A stretch of DNA of 64,000 bases from Ulva prolifera (taxonomy: Eukaryota; Chlorophyta; Ulvophyceae; Ulvales; Ulvaceae), in the NCBI GenBank assembly GCA_023078555.1, contig CM041196.1, positions 10,310,985 through 10,374,984 of the forward strand, in the 5' to 3' direction. How positions within the stretch are numbered: position 1 is the first letter of the stretch; each line of letters opens with the position of its first letter. Below, piece by piece: positions 23,801-36,007 of the stretch. Under the pieces are notes generated by a model, which worked only from the letters and a program-made list of their open reading frames with translations, was not told the origin of the DNA and ran no database searches. A program made the position numbers and the translations under genes.

Positions 23801-26800
23801 GCGATGCGCTCCCAGCTGTGGCGGTGTGTGCCGGAGCCGGAGAGGGGGCAGCCCTGGCCGAGGCACGCCGACATCTCGTCGCCCCACCAGCGCGCGTTGT
23901 GGTTGCCCTGCTCGGCGACTTTCTTGCCCATGACCTCCTTCACGGCGCCGACGGCGACGGAGGCCGTGCCCATCTCGATCTCTTGCAGGGCCACGACGAG
24001 GATGTCGATGCCGTCCGCCGACAGGTCCCTGCATGCAGCCGCCACTTTCTGACGATTTTGTTGAGTATTCTGGGCAACTTGGGTTGTTGACTTGATTTGT
24101 TGGGGCTACCGTGTTGCAGCTACGACCGGAAAGTAGCAGTCCGCCTGTGTGATCAGGGGGAGGCGGTCACCTGATGCTGCCGGGGTGTGGAGCGAGAGAG
24201 CATCGGTCAAGCATGTATGGAGCGGCGGATCTGTTTGTACGATTGGAAAGGTCAGCTCCAAAAAAAGAGAGTCGGACATATCTTCTCGGGAACTTCGGGT
24301 GCACTGCCGCAAAATACCATATTAACAATCGGCACGCGACCACATGGCTTTCATTAGCTAAGCACGTAGCTGATCGGGGACAGCGCGAAGGCGCCCCACA
24401 GAGCACACGCACGCAGCGTCCGACACAGACCGCCCAGGGGAGCAGAGGGCGATCCCCTCGGCCTGCAGGGGAGGCGGCGCACCGGTCGAGGTCGTCCGCG
24501 ACGCCAAGCACGCGCTTGATGCTGTCGCGGCCGGGGCGCCCTTCCCCGACGTTCCACGTCGCGACGCGCAGGCCGACGGCCACGCTGTCGACGCTGTCCG
24601 CGACGCGGCCGCCCCACACCTCGAGCGCGCGGCGCCAGCAGCCCTGCCAAAAGGTGTGGCCGGGGTTGACGCAGCCGGAGGGCAGGGTTTTCGGCAGCAC
24701 GCAGGCGTTGATGCCGGAGATGGCACCGGAGGCCGCGAGCGCGTACATCGTCAGGCCGACCTGCGTGTATGAGGAAGTCTTAGGAGATGAGTTCGTGGCC
24801 ACGCACAGCTGAACATCAACACGCCCGGCCACATGGGGCGAGACCGCCAACATCCGCAATGCGCTTGAGTGTGAAGGCTTGAATTGAGCAGCACCATGTG
24901 CGCTGTGGAGATTCATGCAGGGCAGAACGAGATGCTGCCGATGCTACACCGAGTTTGTGCTGGTGCTACCGAGGATGGAGTCCGAGGGCCTCCGCCGACA
25001 AGAAGCGCGTGACGCCTCTGCATGAACAGCAGCATGAAACGCAGGCGCGAGCGCCGCCGGCTGCTGAAGACGCCAAATCTTCACACCGTGACAACAGCGC
25101 GACCCTGTGAGCCCGTCGGCGCATGCATGGGGTGCGTACCTGCTGGAGGCTGACGACGGCGGAGGTGTGGACGTCCTGGAAGGTGACGCGGGCGCGTGTG
25201 CGGCAGTCGACCGCGACGACGCGGCCGCTCGCGAGGCCGAGCCACACGAGGCCCCCGAACGCCGCAGCGCAGCACACCGCAGACGCAAACGCGGCCTCGA
25301 ACTTGCCGTCGTGCTTCCCGCTCGCCGAGAACACCTCCACCACACCCTGCACGGCACAGCACACCTCCAGCGGGCCACAGCATGTGAGTTTGGTTTTACA
25401 ATCGGGGAAAGCGCTCTACTTCACCATTTTGTAGGCTGTTTTGGGGAGAAACATGCTTTCCCGCCTGCAGGATCTTGGACCGAGGTCGCATCATCACGAT
25501 TCACAGGCAGCGGCCCCTTCCCCCGAGGCAGGCTTTCGTCCATCACAATCCATTGTCAAATGTCGAGGTGGAGCACCGGAGCAGCAACAACAACAGCCGG
25601 GCCGGGCATGACCCGAGCTGCCCCCGATTTTCGGCTCAACTGCGGTGCTCAGTTCTGCGGGTGGCATGGGGCGCGGCATGCATGGGGCGCATGCACAGGA
25701 CAGCAGGGGCAGCGCACCACCTCGCTGATGCACCAGATGTGGTTGTCGGGGGTGCAGACGAAGAAGACGCGGCGGGCGGTGGCGGGGGCGGCGGCCTGCT
25801 CCTCTGCCTCAGGGTCTTCGCCACACTGCACACACAGCCACCGCACTGACACTCTCAGGAGATACTTCTCTACGAATGAATGCAGATGTACGAGCGTGGG
25901 AGCAGGGGGAGAGCTTTGAGGAGGTAGGAAGTTCAGCCCAGGCACAGCAGGCCGGCCCACGGAACCCTGGGGATGCTCTGCGTGATACAGGCACTCCGGA
26001 CAGGGCACGCCGCAAACCCAGGAGAAAGCTGTGGCCATTTATTCTCGATACACCATGAGGTTGCTTCACTATCGGATGTCAAATGTGGTATGCATCGCAG
26101 GGCACTCCAGGGCTGCCACATGCTCCCGCAGCTTTCAGTGGGAGGACAGGCGAACAACTGCTCAGACCGGAATGCGGCTAGAAAAGTCATGGAAATGTTC
26201 ATCCCGCATCGATCCAAACAGGGTATGGCTAGTATATGGCTAGTGAGAGTCTGCGCTGCAAGCGGCTGCAGCGCGCGACGCAGTGTTGGGTCCCCTTTCG
26301 GCATTTTTAGGGCTGCCGACCAGAAGTCAGGCCTAAATAGTTGGTATTGTTCTATGTGATCGGGCCCGAGGACCCAGCACTGGTGCGGGAACTGCAGAGA
26401 GGGGCCCCGGCACACCTCGTCTAGGGGGGCAGGGAGGGCCGCCAGCGGCGGCTGCCCGCCCTGCGGCGCCATCAGCGCCTCCATGCCCTTGGACAGCTGC
26501 CTTGACACAATCGACTTCATCCCCGAGAAGCCCCTGCACTCAACGGCGCACGCATGGATACCATGCACTCCCTGGCGGGTGCACGGTCACCAGGCGTGCT
26601 GCCATGCTGTCAGCCTGCCCCGGCCATCAATCCTGTGAGGTGATGACCATGCATGTGTGCTGGCATCAGCAGCGCCCTCGTGATGGCCGTGCTTCGCGGG
26701 AATTGAGGCGGAGTTCGTGATGATGGGGGAGCAGCTGCAATGGCAGGCTGTCGCGTTCGTTCACGTCCAAACCGTTCGTCTTCATTGCAGGTCCATCGCA

Positions 26801-29800
26801 CAGCGCTCCACCGGATGATCGACTGCAGATGAACCGCCAACAACCACTCCGTCAAGGCTCCCGTCAGTCAGCACAACAACGCTGCAGCGCAACAGCGCCA
26901 GCGAGCGATAGATGTCACCAGACAGAGCAGAGCTAGAGCAAGGCAGCCGCGGGGGTGCGCACTTTTTCGCAATCGACGACGTCGTCAGCGCGACCGTGTT
27001 GAGCCGCTGCGCGAGCCGCGCCTCCTCCCCCGGTAGCATGTCCTCCCCGGCCGTGCCGAGCGGCGGCAGCGGCCCCTCTGGGCTGCTCGCGGCGCGGCCA
27101 CCGCTGGTCGCGAGAGGCAGGCCGGCGCCGGGGTCGACGAGGTGGGGGGTGTCGAGGGGGCAGCCGGCGACGGCGACGACGCCGAGGAAGCGGCCGGAGA
27201 AAGCGTCCCACAGCGTCGCGCGGTTGCGGCTCGCCGCGACCACGATCTGCAGCGGCCAGGGTGCAGCGTGGGTGGGGGCGCGTGAGTTGGCGCACATGCA
27301 GAGGCCCGCACAGTGCTACAGCTGAGTCGCGACACGCACAGGGGCACAGAGGACTCGAACAAGCCAGGTGGAATCGAATAGCCGCGCTCGTCCGAGGCTT
27401 TAGCCACCAGAGCGAGAATGAGTCTACCCAGGCACGGGACTTGACAGTGACCATCATGGCCAAACATGGCAATGTGGCACGGAGTCGTCAGGGCACTGTG
27501 TGGGACAAGGCAAGTAGATATGCTGAAACTGGATTTTGAGGAAGATGTGGCATGACTTGAGCTGATCACTCTACCAGAGCCCACGGTGCGGGCGTGTGAA
27601 GGTCAACACACTGGGCTCTGCAGCAGGCCAGGGTCAGAGATGCATCTGGTCGTGGACCAGGGTTTCACAAGGCAGCAGCTCAGTAGAGAAGACAACAGCG
27701 CCGCCGCACAGGCACCACCCCGGCCGTGATGCAGAGCAGCGGCGCAGATTGAAACGAAGCGAGGACAAAGATGAGGCCCGGCGGCCGCACCTGCCCGCCG
27801 CTGGTGAGCTGTAGCGAGGCGATCGCGCCGTGTGCGCGCTCGCCGCTCGCGCGCCGCAGCTCGCACTGCGGCAGCGCGCGGAAGTCAAACGCCGTCGTGT
27901 GTGGCGCCGCCAGCGCCTCCGCCGCCGCCGTCGGCAACCAGCGCAGCGAGCCGGAGGAGCCGGCCGTCCACAGAGCGCCCCACGGCGTCGTCAGCGCCGC
28001 GACGACGGCGGAGCGCGAGTGCGCGCGCACAAGCAGCCGCTGCTGCATCGGCGGCTCGCCGGCGGCGCGGGTGGACGCCATGTTGACGTGCCACAGGATC
28101 GCGGTGCCGTCTGCATGCATGACGACACCGCTGACGCCGCGCGCTGCCGTGGCCTGCGGGAGAGAGGGACTGAAGTGACCGTGGCGGAGCCCTGTGCAGT
28201 GCACGGCTCATAGTGACCGTCATAGATGCTGCTCATAGTGACCGCCATAGATGCTGCTCGTAGTGACCGCCATAGATGCTGCTCGTAGTGACCGCCATAG
28301 ATGCTGCTCGCAGGCCTGATGCAGCATGCCCTCTTGCAGTGCATGCCCTCTTGCAGTGCATGCCCTCTTGCAGTGCATGCCCTCTTGCAGTGCACGGCCC
28401 GGAGGCTTCCGTGCAGTCTCGCAGACCGGCACCGCACCGTCGCAGCAGCTGGGCATGAGCAAGTTTCAATCAAGAGATGTGTCAAACCTCACACCCCACA
28501 TCATGTGCCATGCTCAGCACGTGCCAGGGCCTGAAGGTGTAAGGCCCTGGAGAGTCCTAGAGATTTAAGATTGTGCCTTTTATGGAGCGCGGCGGCCGGC
28601 TGGATCCCTGTGCCGGACATTTGACACAATCTCGGAGGTACATGCGGCACTCGCCGGCCGAGGCGGAGGCTCACCTCGGCGCCTCCTGTCGCAACCCCAC
28701 CACCGCACTCACGCCACAGGAACCGTTGTGCTTCCCACCGCCACACTCCTGGAGCCCCCACACCGGCTCCTTCCACAGCCTGCCTGCCACAATCCATGGC
28801 CACCCGCCACGGAGCGCTGTACACATCAGATCCACATGCATGGGACCGAAGGGGGGCGCGCCTCTGTGGCCGGAGATCAGCATCTCGGTGTACGGGCACA
28901 CATGCATGGCTGTGACCGCGTTGGCCTGCACTCGCTCCGGCAGGCACTCGCGGCCGAACGCGCTCATCGGGTCCTCCCCGTTTCGCACCAGTGGCCACTC
29001 GCTCGGTGGATCCTGCACGGCAACGCGCTAATCATGCCGTGCTGAACAGGGTGCGCGACGGACTGCCGCCATCGAGCGCGAGGGTGACCACACGCGGGGA
29101 CTCCTAGGATTGCAGACCGGAGGGAAGGGGGTGCATGCAGCGGGGGTCACAGGAAACCCCGCGGCTGTGACCATGTGGTGCCTTACACGGTGCGGGTCAG
29201 CGACGCATGCATGCGGATTCCGATCGCCTCGACATCACGGCAAATTGACGCGCCACACAAGAGTTTGCGGATTCCGGATTGCAGTTCGGCTCTGAAGGCA
29301 AGCCACACGGGCATTGCAACCGGGACTGCGAGCACGGCCCCTCGGGAGGGGGCCACGCACGCTGGGCTTGTAGTCCGCGCGTGCAAAGCACAGCATGCCG
29401 CCGGCGCGGGTCGGCGCAGCGAGCAGCGCCTCCTGAACCGCGCACAGCCGCTGCACCGGCGCCGCGGCCGCGGCGTTGTGTGGCTGCAGGCGCACGTCAA
29501 TGCGCAGGGTGTTGGCAGGGGCGTGCCGGCGCCAGGAGTTCGCGGCGAGAACCGCCTCGTCATCATCCGCCGCGGTCGGGGAGCCTTCGGCGCTGCCGGG
29601 GCCTGCAGACAGCATCCCCCTCGTTTCTCCATGCACCGAGCCCGCTGATTGCGGGAGGTAAACTTATGTGTGCATGCATGCCGCCGTGCTGACGCCCACA
29701 GAGGTATTGAACACTGCACCGGCAGCATCGATGCGATCGAATGAGTGCCAGGGCGCCCCAACGCACACACTGCGCCTGGCGGTCACAGGAGGAGCGGGCA

Positions 29801-30734
29801 TGTAGCCCCACAGCTGCCGCGCGGCGCCGCCATGCACACCCTGCTGCATCGTTCAACCCCCCACACGTGCGGGGGTGTGGCTGAAGAACCCACTGAGAGC
29901 CCTCAGCATGGTCTGGGCTATTGGGGGGCTGCCTGCGTGGCTGTTAAGCGTTGCAGATGACCGCTGTGGCTGCCCGGGGCAGCCACTTGTGCTTGTTGTG
30001 CTGGTGTGGCCTCACATGCGGGGCAACAGCGGCTGTGTGAAGAAGGCGAAGCGTACCATCCGCATACTCTGCGACAGAGACACCGACGTCCTGGTTGACT
30101 TTGACTGGGCTGCTGTTGGGTGAGGGGACTCTGGCGGTGCTTGGTTTCGGCTCCGGTGTCGCAGAAGCAGGCACAGGAGCTGGTGGCTTGCGAGCTGGCT
30201 TTGGGGGTGAACATGTTGCTGCTTTGGGCAACTGCAAGTGGGGACCTGATGTACACACGTTGGTCACAGGGGCGTACAGTCAGCAGTGTCGAGCATGGGT
30301 TCTCGCACCGCTGGTTTTGGTGCCTCTACAGGCTTTGCAGTTGTGCTTGCTGGCTGGTTCCCTGCAATCTCTTGAGGCACATACGCCAGGAACTGTTCAC
30401 CGACTGTGGGCGTTGGCAATTGCAGTCCAGTCGTCGGATGCAATGCCTTGTCCACAAATTCCTTGGAGAAGACGCAGCCGACCTGCAGTAATGAAACGAG
30501 CCGGAGCGCGCGCGAGAACTGGGCTGGCGTGAGGCCCCCGGGCTGCGAAGCGGTTGCAGCCTCCCAAACCTGGCTCAGGTTGGTCTTCAACAGGCCGGTG
30601 GAGACAAAAAAGTCGACGGCTTCCTTTCCGCTGACGAGACCGTCGCAGTTGGTGTCGGCCGCGCGGAATATGTCCAGCACTGTGCCAGGGAAGTATGCTC
30701 CGCATTGCAGAACACCTTCGAGTTCACTGCCCAT
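20806..30734 (-). CDS. FRA3: EH-domain / WD40 / type II inositol polyphosphate 5-phosphatase (FRA3-type)
   Basis: Seventeen minus-strand exons: 30309-30734, 30057-30231, 29361-29602, 28862-29012, 28713-28783, 27791-28153, 26963-27246, 26416-26533, 25721-25825, 25140-25346, 24483-24760, 23605-24028, 23027-23373, 22520-22749, 22008-22288, 21495-21788, 20806-20910. They sum to 4,101 nt (1,366 aa) with every phase compatible. Residues ~1-105 are an EH domain (EF-hand loop DTNCDGLVSGKE; conserved Trp in LSQVWEAA). A Pro-rich linker follows, then a WD40 propeller (LISGHR, GTAILWHV, RATLWDAF, DNHIWCISE) and the 5-phosphatase: TWNVGEG, ALQEIEMG, NSHFAAHQ, TGDFNYRID, FPPTYKFD, IPAWTDRVFF, CDSDHKPV. 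A beta-rich C-terminal domain ends the protein. It should remove the 5-phosphate of inositol lipids or inositol phosphates. Plant FRA3 homologues have WD40 plus phosphatase; the EH part is unusual. Exon 4 ends at a GC donor. The phosphatase part is certain, the EH linkage less so. Confidence 0.88.
28207..28310. repeat. 25-bp tandem repeat in an intron
   Basis: About four copies of a 25-bp unit (CATAGATGCTGCTCGTAGTG plus ACCGC), with single-base variants, in the fifth intron of the EH/5-phosphatase gene. Seen directly. Confidence 0.92.
28324..28391. repeat. 17-bp tandem repeat in the same intron
   Basis: Four exact copies of GCATGCCCTCTTGCAGT, 13 bp after the 25-bp array. Each copy holds a TTGCAG word that looks like a 3' splice site on the plus strand but not in the transcript direction. 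There are no unique spacers, so it is not a CRISPR array. Confidence 0.95.
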
Positions 30735-33700
30735 CCCGGACTTGACAGCTGCAAACAGATACAGCTTCTGAATGTACAACGCATAGCAAGCCTTACAAAT
30801 TCTGCCTGGTGCAGGATCATGTCAACGCTTGTCGCTAGCGTCTACAGGTTGCGAGGAATCGGGCATTATCCTGGCCGACGGCACATATACCATCAGCTAC
30901 AGCGATAAATAGTAGACACAACATATCTCTTCTTTGGTGAGGGCGCACATGCGACGAGGGGCTCTGTCTAGGCGTAAGAGCGCATTTGTCAGAACCGGTG
31001 TGACAGGACCTCTTCACAGGGCGTGCAGACAGCGCAAATGCGCATTGAAAATATTAACCTCCAAGTGTCAGGTACAGTCAAACGTCTTGATGCGTCAATC
31101 CGCTAATCCGCCACAATGGATCCAAGCACATATTCCACCATGCTCTGACCAACACTACCCGCAGCTGTCGCCTTGCGCTTCGGCCACTTTCAACGAAAAT
31201 TGCTGTGGTAACAATGTTTGGTCTATCGACTACCAGTGCTTCGCCAGTACTTCTCGCATAGTACGGTGTTCCCCGACTAGTGGCTGCAGGTGGAGCAGAT
31301 CGGACAATTCGGTCTGCCTCGTGTAGTGTGCCTACCCACTGTGGTCACAACAGAATAGTAAACCCATGCCACATCTGATTCGCATAGCCCTCTGATGATA
31401 GATAGCCAGCCATCTACTTCACGTACCGCTGAAAAACATACCAGCGTTGATACTGGTGCACGCGCGAATTCGAAGGTGCACGGGCCGCACGGCCCACTGG
31501 GTGTCGTTTGTGTTGTCGATGATACTGGGCCGCAGCTGCACAGCTACATCATAATCGCATCACCTGCAGCTTAAGTGGCCATATTGTGGGTCCGGTGGAG
31601 TCGGGTTCTGGTAGCGCTGCATCTACAAGGGACACTGACATCAGGTTGTGCACATGAGATGGACTGACGGGTTCACCGGGCGCTGCCAATGTCATACACA
31701 TCCCGATGCCTTCAGCTACACGATCTGAGTGGCGTGGCAAGATCGCAATGGGTGCGTGGAAGCCGCAGTTGATGCGAAGGCGGACATAGCGATAATGCTC
31801 GTGATTCGTAGGTCGAACAGCTCTGTGGCCTGATCTACAAATTATGACACTTCCGAAAGTCTGCCATAACTGCTTATTACTCAAAGCTCAGCGACACGCT
31901 TCCTCGTCGGCGTATTTCGATCATCGCACGGTATTCTGCTTCTGGATATAGTGATTCGATACCTCCAATGCCTCATCTGCATTGCCTCCTGTTCACCACC
32001 GGTCAAGCTACGCCACTTCAGTACCCCTGTGGTCTCACGTTCCGATCCCGCCGTGCCGCACACTTACCGCTTTTGCTTCTGTGGCACGTGATGTACTCTG
32101 CCTTGAAGCTGACCTGCGGTGACACTGCCGCAGCCAGAAACTCCTGCTCAGGCACCCCTTTGCAAGACTGCATTTGTCCTCATGATGCACCACCTGGGCG
32201 CCTGCACGCGCACCCACCCACAATACATCCAGATACGTCCAGGTTGACCGCACTCACTTTCCATAAGCACGATGCCGCTGTACACGTAACGACATCGACT
32301 CGCTCAAGACACTGCAGCAATGCATGCGAGCCTGCGCGGTGGCTGCCTACGGGCTGCACACGGCTCTGGTGGACGCCAGCCGCGTAGACTGGGGCACGGC
32401 ACATGCATGAGGGTCTGTGCGGGGAGGCAAGTGCGATGTGCTGGCGGTGCGATGCGCACTCACGCCGACGTGGCGGGAACTGCGGTGTGTGAAACGTGAA
32501 GTGCGTGCGAGTCGTGCAGATATGAGCCTGCCAGCGGAAAGACGTGGGGCTGCCGCAGCCCAGGCACCCCGGAGCTCCTGCCTCACGGGCGTTCAGAAGT
32601 GCATTTAAATGTCGTGCATGCGTGACCATGCATGGGCTGCACACAGCATCGACGCCTCGCGGCCTTCGCCTTTGTGACACAGGCTGTTGAGGCGTCAGCA
32701 AGCAAGCAGGAAGTGGATTCACTGGACGCCATGCACAACGGATGTGGCGCGTCCGGCGCGAGAAGCGCGCCAGCGGCTCCTGCTCTTGTAGGGAGAATGC
32801 AGTGACTGCGTTGGCACGGCCCCATGCATGTGCACTTGCACAGCGGCCCCATGCATGTGCACCTTCACAGCGGCCCCATGCTGTGCGTTACAAGGACACA
32901 GCGGCCCCATGCATGTGCACCTGCACAGCGGCCCCATGCTGTGCGTTACAAGGACACAGCGGCCCCATGCATGTGCACCTGCACAGCGGCCCCATGCTGT
33001 GTGCAGCCGGCGCTGTGGGCGTACAAGGACATAACACCGGCCCAGCCCAGCGCTCCCATCCCGCAGCCACAACCAGCGCAAGCGCAACCCCAAGCGCCCA
33101 CAGCGGCGCATACAACTCCCTGTGAGGGTCTGCATGCTTATTGGTGGCGGGGGGGTGGTTGGGGGCTTCCACAGGGGGGCAGCTTTTGGCTGCTCCCGTG
33201 GGTGCTCAACCTGCAGATCACGAGACAGACGGACATGTCGAAAGAGATGTACATGTCACCTGGTGATCCATCACTACAGCTGCGTCATAAGCATTGATTC
33301 GCCACGTTCAGATGAGGGCAACGCTGCAGTGGCGTCTGCCCTGTGGCGGCCGCACCTGTGTGTTTGAACGCCTCATGAGGTCGTGGCTGTGTTGTGTGCC
33401 TCCAAATACAAAGCGCCGTTCAGGATAACAGTACTCCGAGTCATGTTGACGATAGACAGGAAGCGTTCTGCTACTCCACTACAAGCAGCAACAATCAGCA
33501 CTGCTACTCGTAATGTGTCAGTCACAGCCCAATCTCCTCAGATCGCGGTCTGATAGTCCGACCTTTGCGGCACCGCATGCGTAACAGCATGTGCCCCTGC
33601 AGGCATGCCATGGCGTGACACAGGATCGCACGAGCTGCAGGCATGTTCCCCGGCAATCAGAGGCTGGACCTGCATGCTAAGGCAGCGATGGTGGATGGCC

Positions 33701-34350
33701 TCTATCATCAACCAGCACGAGATTAGTGCTCCCGCACATGCAGCAGCAGCGCCCAAGAAGCAGAGCTGGACATGTGAAAACAGCAGCCGCGTGCTTGGCT
33801 GAGCGCCATTCGTTACCCAGCCCCCCCTCAGAGCGCAGCGAATTCAGGGAAAAGTTTCAACTTACAACTGTCATGCCTACTGTCTGCAACGCAGACTTAT
33901 TTGCCCGATTGCAGGCCTGAACAGGCCAATGACCAGCACTCGCCCGTTGTGAGCTATGCTAAAGCTGGCACGTTGGGTGCTGCTTCGGGAGATACTTCTT
34001 ACACACTCTTGTGTACCAGATAAGCCCACGCCCTGACGTCACCTGCTACCTATCACCAGGTGCGGTGGTCTAGAGTCCACCTTGCACACCTGCCGAGTGC
34101 TTCTATCTGCTGAGAATTCTCATGGCAGCAGCAACGCCACTTGCGGTGTGCCACTGAGCAGCCGGCCCGCACCGGGACTCGGGATCCGCAGATGCATACG
34201 CACGAAGTGCATCTGTCTCTGGCTGCCATGGTGCGTTTGCATGTGCAATGACCTGGAACGTGGCAACGACGGATGCCAAGCAAGCAGGCCATCGCATCAC
34301 ATGGAGAGCTCAGTGCTAGGACCCAGCTAAGGTGGATCATCCTGATGTGA
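30735..34350. other. Gap with minisatellite; possible unresolved minus-strand exon near 31.6-31.9 kb
   Basis: 31555-31870 on the minus strand reads open with coding-like composition (GFHAPIAILPRHSDRVAEG; PSHVHNLMSVSLVDAALPEP) and ends at a possible GTGATG donor after CTGCAG, but no partner exon or family was found. 32820-33003 is a tandem repeat. The rest shows no supported feature. Confidence 0.4.
32820..33003. repeat. Minisatellite of about 60-bp units
   Basis: Repeated words GCGGCCCCATGCATGTGCAC, CTGCACA and GCGGCCCCATGCTGTGCGTT, with an ACAAGGACACA spacer, form nearly three units. The short word GCGGCCCCATG recurs at least six times. Translations in several frames show the same periodicity, as expected of non-coding tandem DNA. 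Confidence 0.85.
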
Positions 34351-35112
34351 CTACTTCCCTTGCTTCTGATCATGGCTCTGCATGCGCTGCTTTCGTGATC
34401 TGGCCAGTACGGGCCTGAGTATGCCGCAACATGCAAGTCTTTCAGACCTGAACAATGCATGCCAAACGCAGCCGACGCACACCTGCTTTCCAAAATCGAA
34501 GGGCAGATACTTGTACTTGATCATGTGCTTGATCTGCCGTCTCATTGTGATGCCCACCAGCACGAGCCAATACATCAGCAGAATAGGCCAGAACACGGGT
34601 ACGTCCAGGAAAGGGAAGAGTGTGGCTGTCAGACCAATGAGGAATGCCCTTGAGGACATCATCCTGCATCGAGAGCGTGTCATGTCCGTCTGTGCGTTGC
34701 ACGTCGCGTTGCGCCAGCGCCATACCGGACAGCAGCTGAAGCAGGCAGAGCAACAAGGCATCTGAGACACTCGCACGCACTCGGTTCAGCAGCACAGCAT
34801 GAACGCAGCACACCAGAATTTCATCTCCTGCAGCCTGCGCACAAAAGGCCGGTATTCATCGTCGCTTCGGCTCGGCAGCACAGGCCCATCGAGTTCGGGA
34901 TCCGTTGATGGCGAAATGAATCCGAGCAACAGATTCAAATTGTATATACCAAGCGCATACGTGATGATGTAGAAACCTTTGATGGAGAAAATGCGAACAG
35001 CATACAGTGCAACCAGTGCGCCCAAGCCCAGCCATCGATACAGCTTGAACGGAGCTGACTTGTCCAAAAGCTGCTGGAACTTGATATTCACTTTCTTCGA
35101 CCACTCTTCCAT
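34351..35112 (-). CDS. RER1: RER1, Golgi-to-ER retrieval receptor
   Basis: Exons 34814-35112, 34483-34663 and 34351-34386 (299+181+36 = 516 nt) give 171 aa. RER1 sorts ER membrane proteins back from the cis-Golgi through their transmembrane segments. Family hallmarks: [18 protein letters not shown] (first membrane hairpin), the [14 protein letters not shown] turn, the [17 protein letters not shown] cytosolic loop, [17 protein letters not shown] and [16 protein letters not shown]. Four membrane segments are visible, as expected. The last exon encodes only 11 residues rich in Gln and Lys. Donors are GTGTGC twice, both introns in phase. Length is close to plant RER1 (about 190 aa). Confidence 0.96.
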
Positions 35113-35170
35113 AGCTTACGTGCTACACAGGCGCGCCATGCGATCTTGCAGTGCACTAGCTAGACATGTT

Positions 35171-35970
35171 ATAACGTTGAGTACGTAACACGCGAGAGAT
35201 CAGCACGAAATGTGTCAGCCACAATGTCTGTGGGTATCGTATCTAGCAGATGTACCTGCTGGAGTGAGTGTACTGGTGCGACGTCGCCTGAGGAGTTCAA
35301 GGGGCTGTGGCCTCGGCGATCAGCCAGTGGACAGCCACGGCTCATTGCACTCGCGTTTGCTGAAAGAAATTGGGCAGGAGCCGGCGCCTGCTCCTTTCGG
35401 CGCAGTTGCAGCGTGATCAATTCCGTTTTTGGAGCTCATTGCACGTTAGGTTGGCTGCAAGGTGACAACCGAGACAGCCGTTGACAGCGTTGTTGTTGGT
35501 GGACTGACCGGAAGCGCGACGCTTTCTGTGGGCCGCAGAGCGACGCAGTCGGGCAATAGTAATGTCACTGGTTGTTCACATTGTAGCTCACTTGTCTCAT
35601 CCTTTTTTTCGACGCGGAACTGCATCAGCACACCGTCTCGCCAGTGGAGACTCTCCAGTCGCGTGCTCGGTCAAGGGCGCAAATTGACGCCCCACAATTG
35701 TGCACAAGTGTGCTGAACCACGATCTGTATCGCTTGAGGCAAGGGCGTAAAATGTACACGTAGTGCTAGCCAATCACAGGCCGCATCCTGATCTAGCTTC
35801 AAGTTTGTGTTCAGCATGTGTTGCAGCCATTGCAAGCCAGCGTCATGGCCAATCAGAGACGCAAGGCATCTCAGGAACATGCTATTGCAGCTGACCCAAC
35901 TGACCATCTCAACAGGCAGCAGCCCACGCGACCACCAGCCGCGCATTGGTGTCCGGTCTTGCAGATGCAA
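35171..35970 (-). CDS. Unidentified coding segment between RER1 and RST1
   Basis: Three minus-strand open stretches look coding. About 35671-35960 includes FLRCLASLIGHDAGLQWLQH and DWLALRVHFTPLPQ. 35450-35665 includes LHWRDGVLMQFRVEKKDETS. 35171-35400 ends SRVTYSTL. They lie in the 895-bp gap between two minus-strand genes, so a compact three-exon gene is likely, but I could not fix its start codon or splice pairs. A longer RST1 3' end that reads into this region is an alternative. No family recognised. Confidence 0.4.
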
Positions 35971-36007
35971 ATTCAGTTGCCTTCAGTGCACCATCAGCCA
36001 CCCAGAT

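Noticed and set aside
27340-27420. tRNA-like GTTCGAGTCC word on the minus strand
   Set aside because: No matching T stem, acceptor stem or anticodon arm could be paired around it.
28324-28391. Possible CRISPR-like array
   Set aside because: The copies are directly adjacent with no unique spacers, inside a eukaryotic intron.
32719-33297. ORFs with repeated CTCMGP-like or HVHLHSGP-like peptides
   Set aside because: The repeats come from a non-coding minisatellite; every frame shows the same period.
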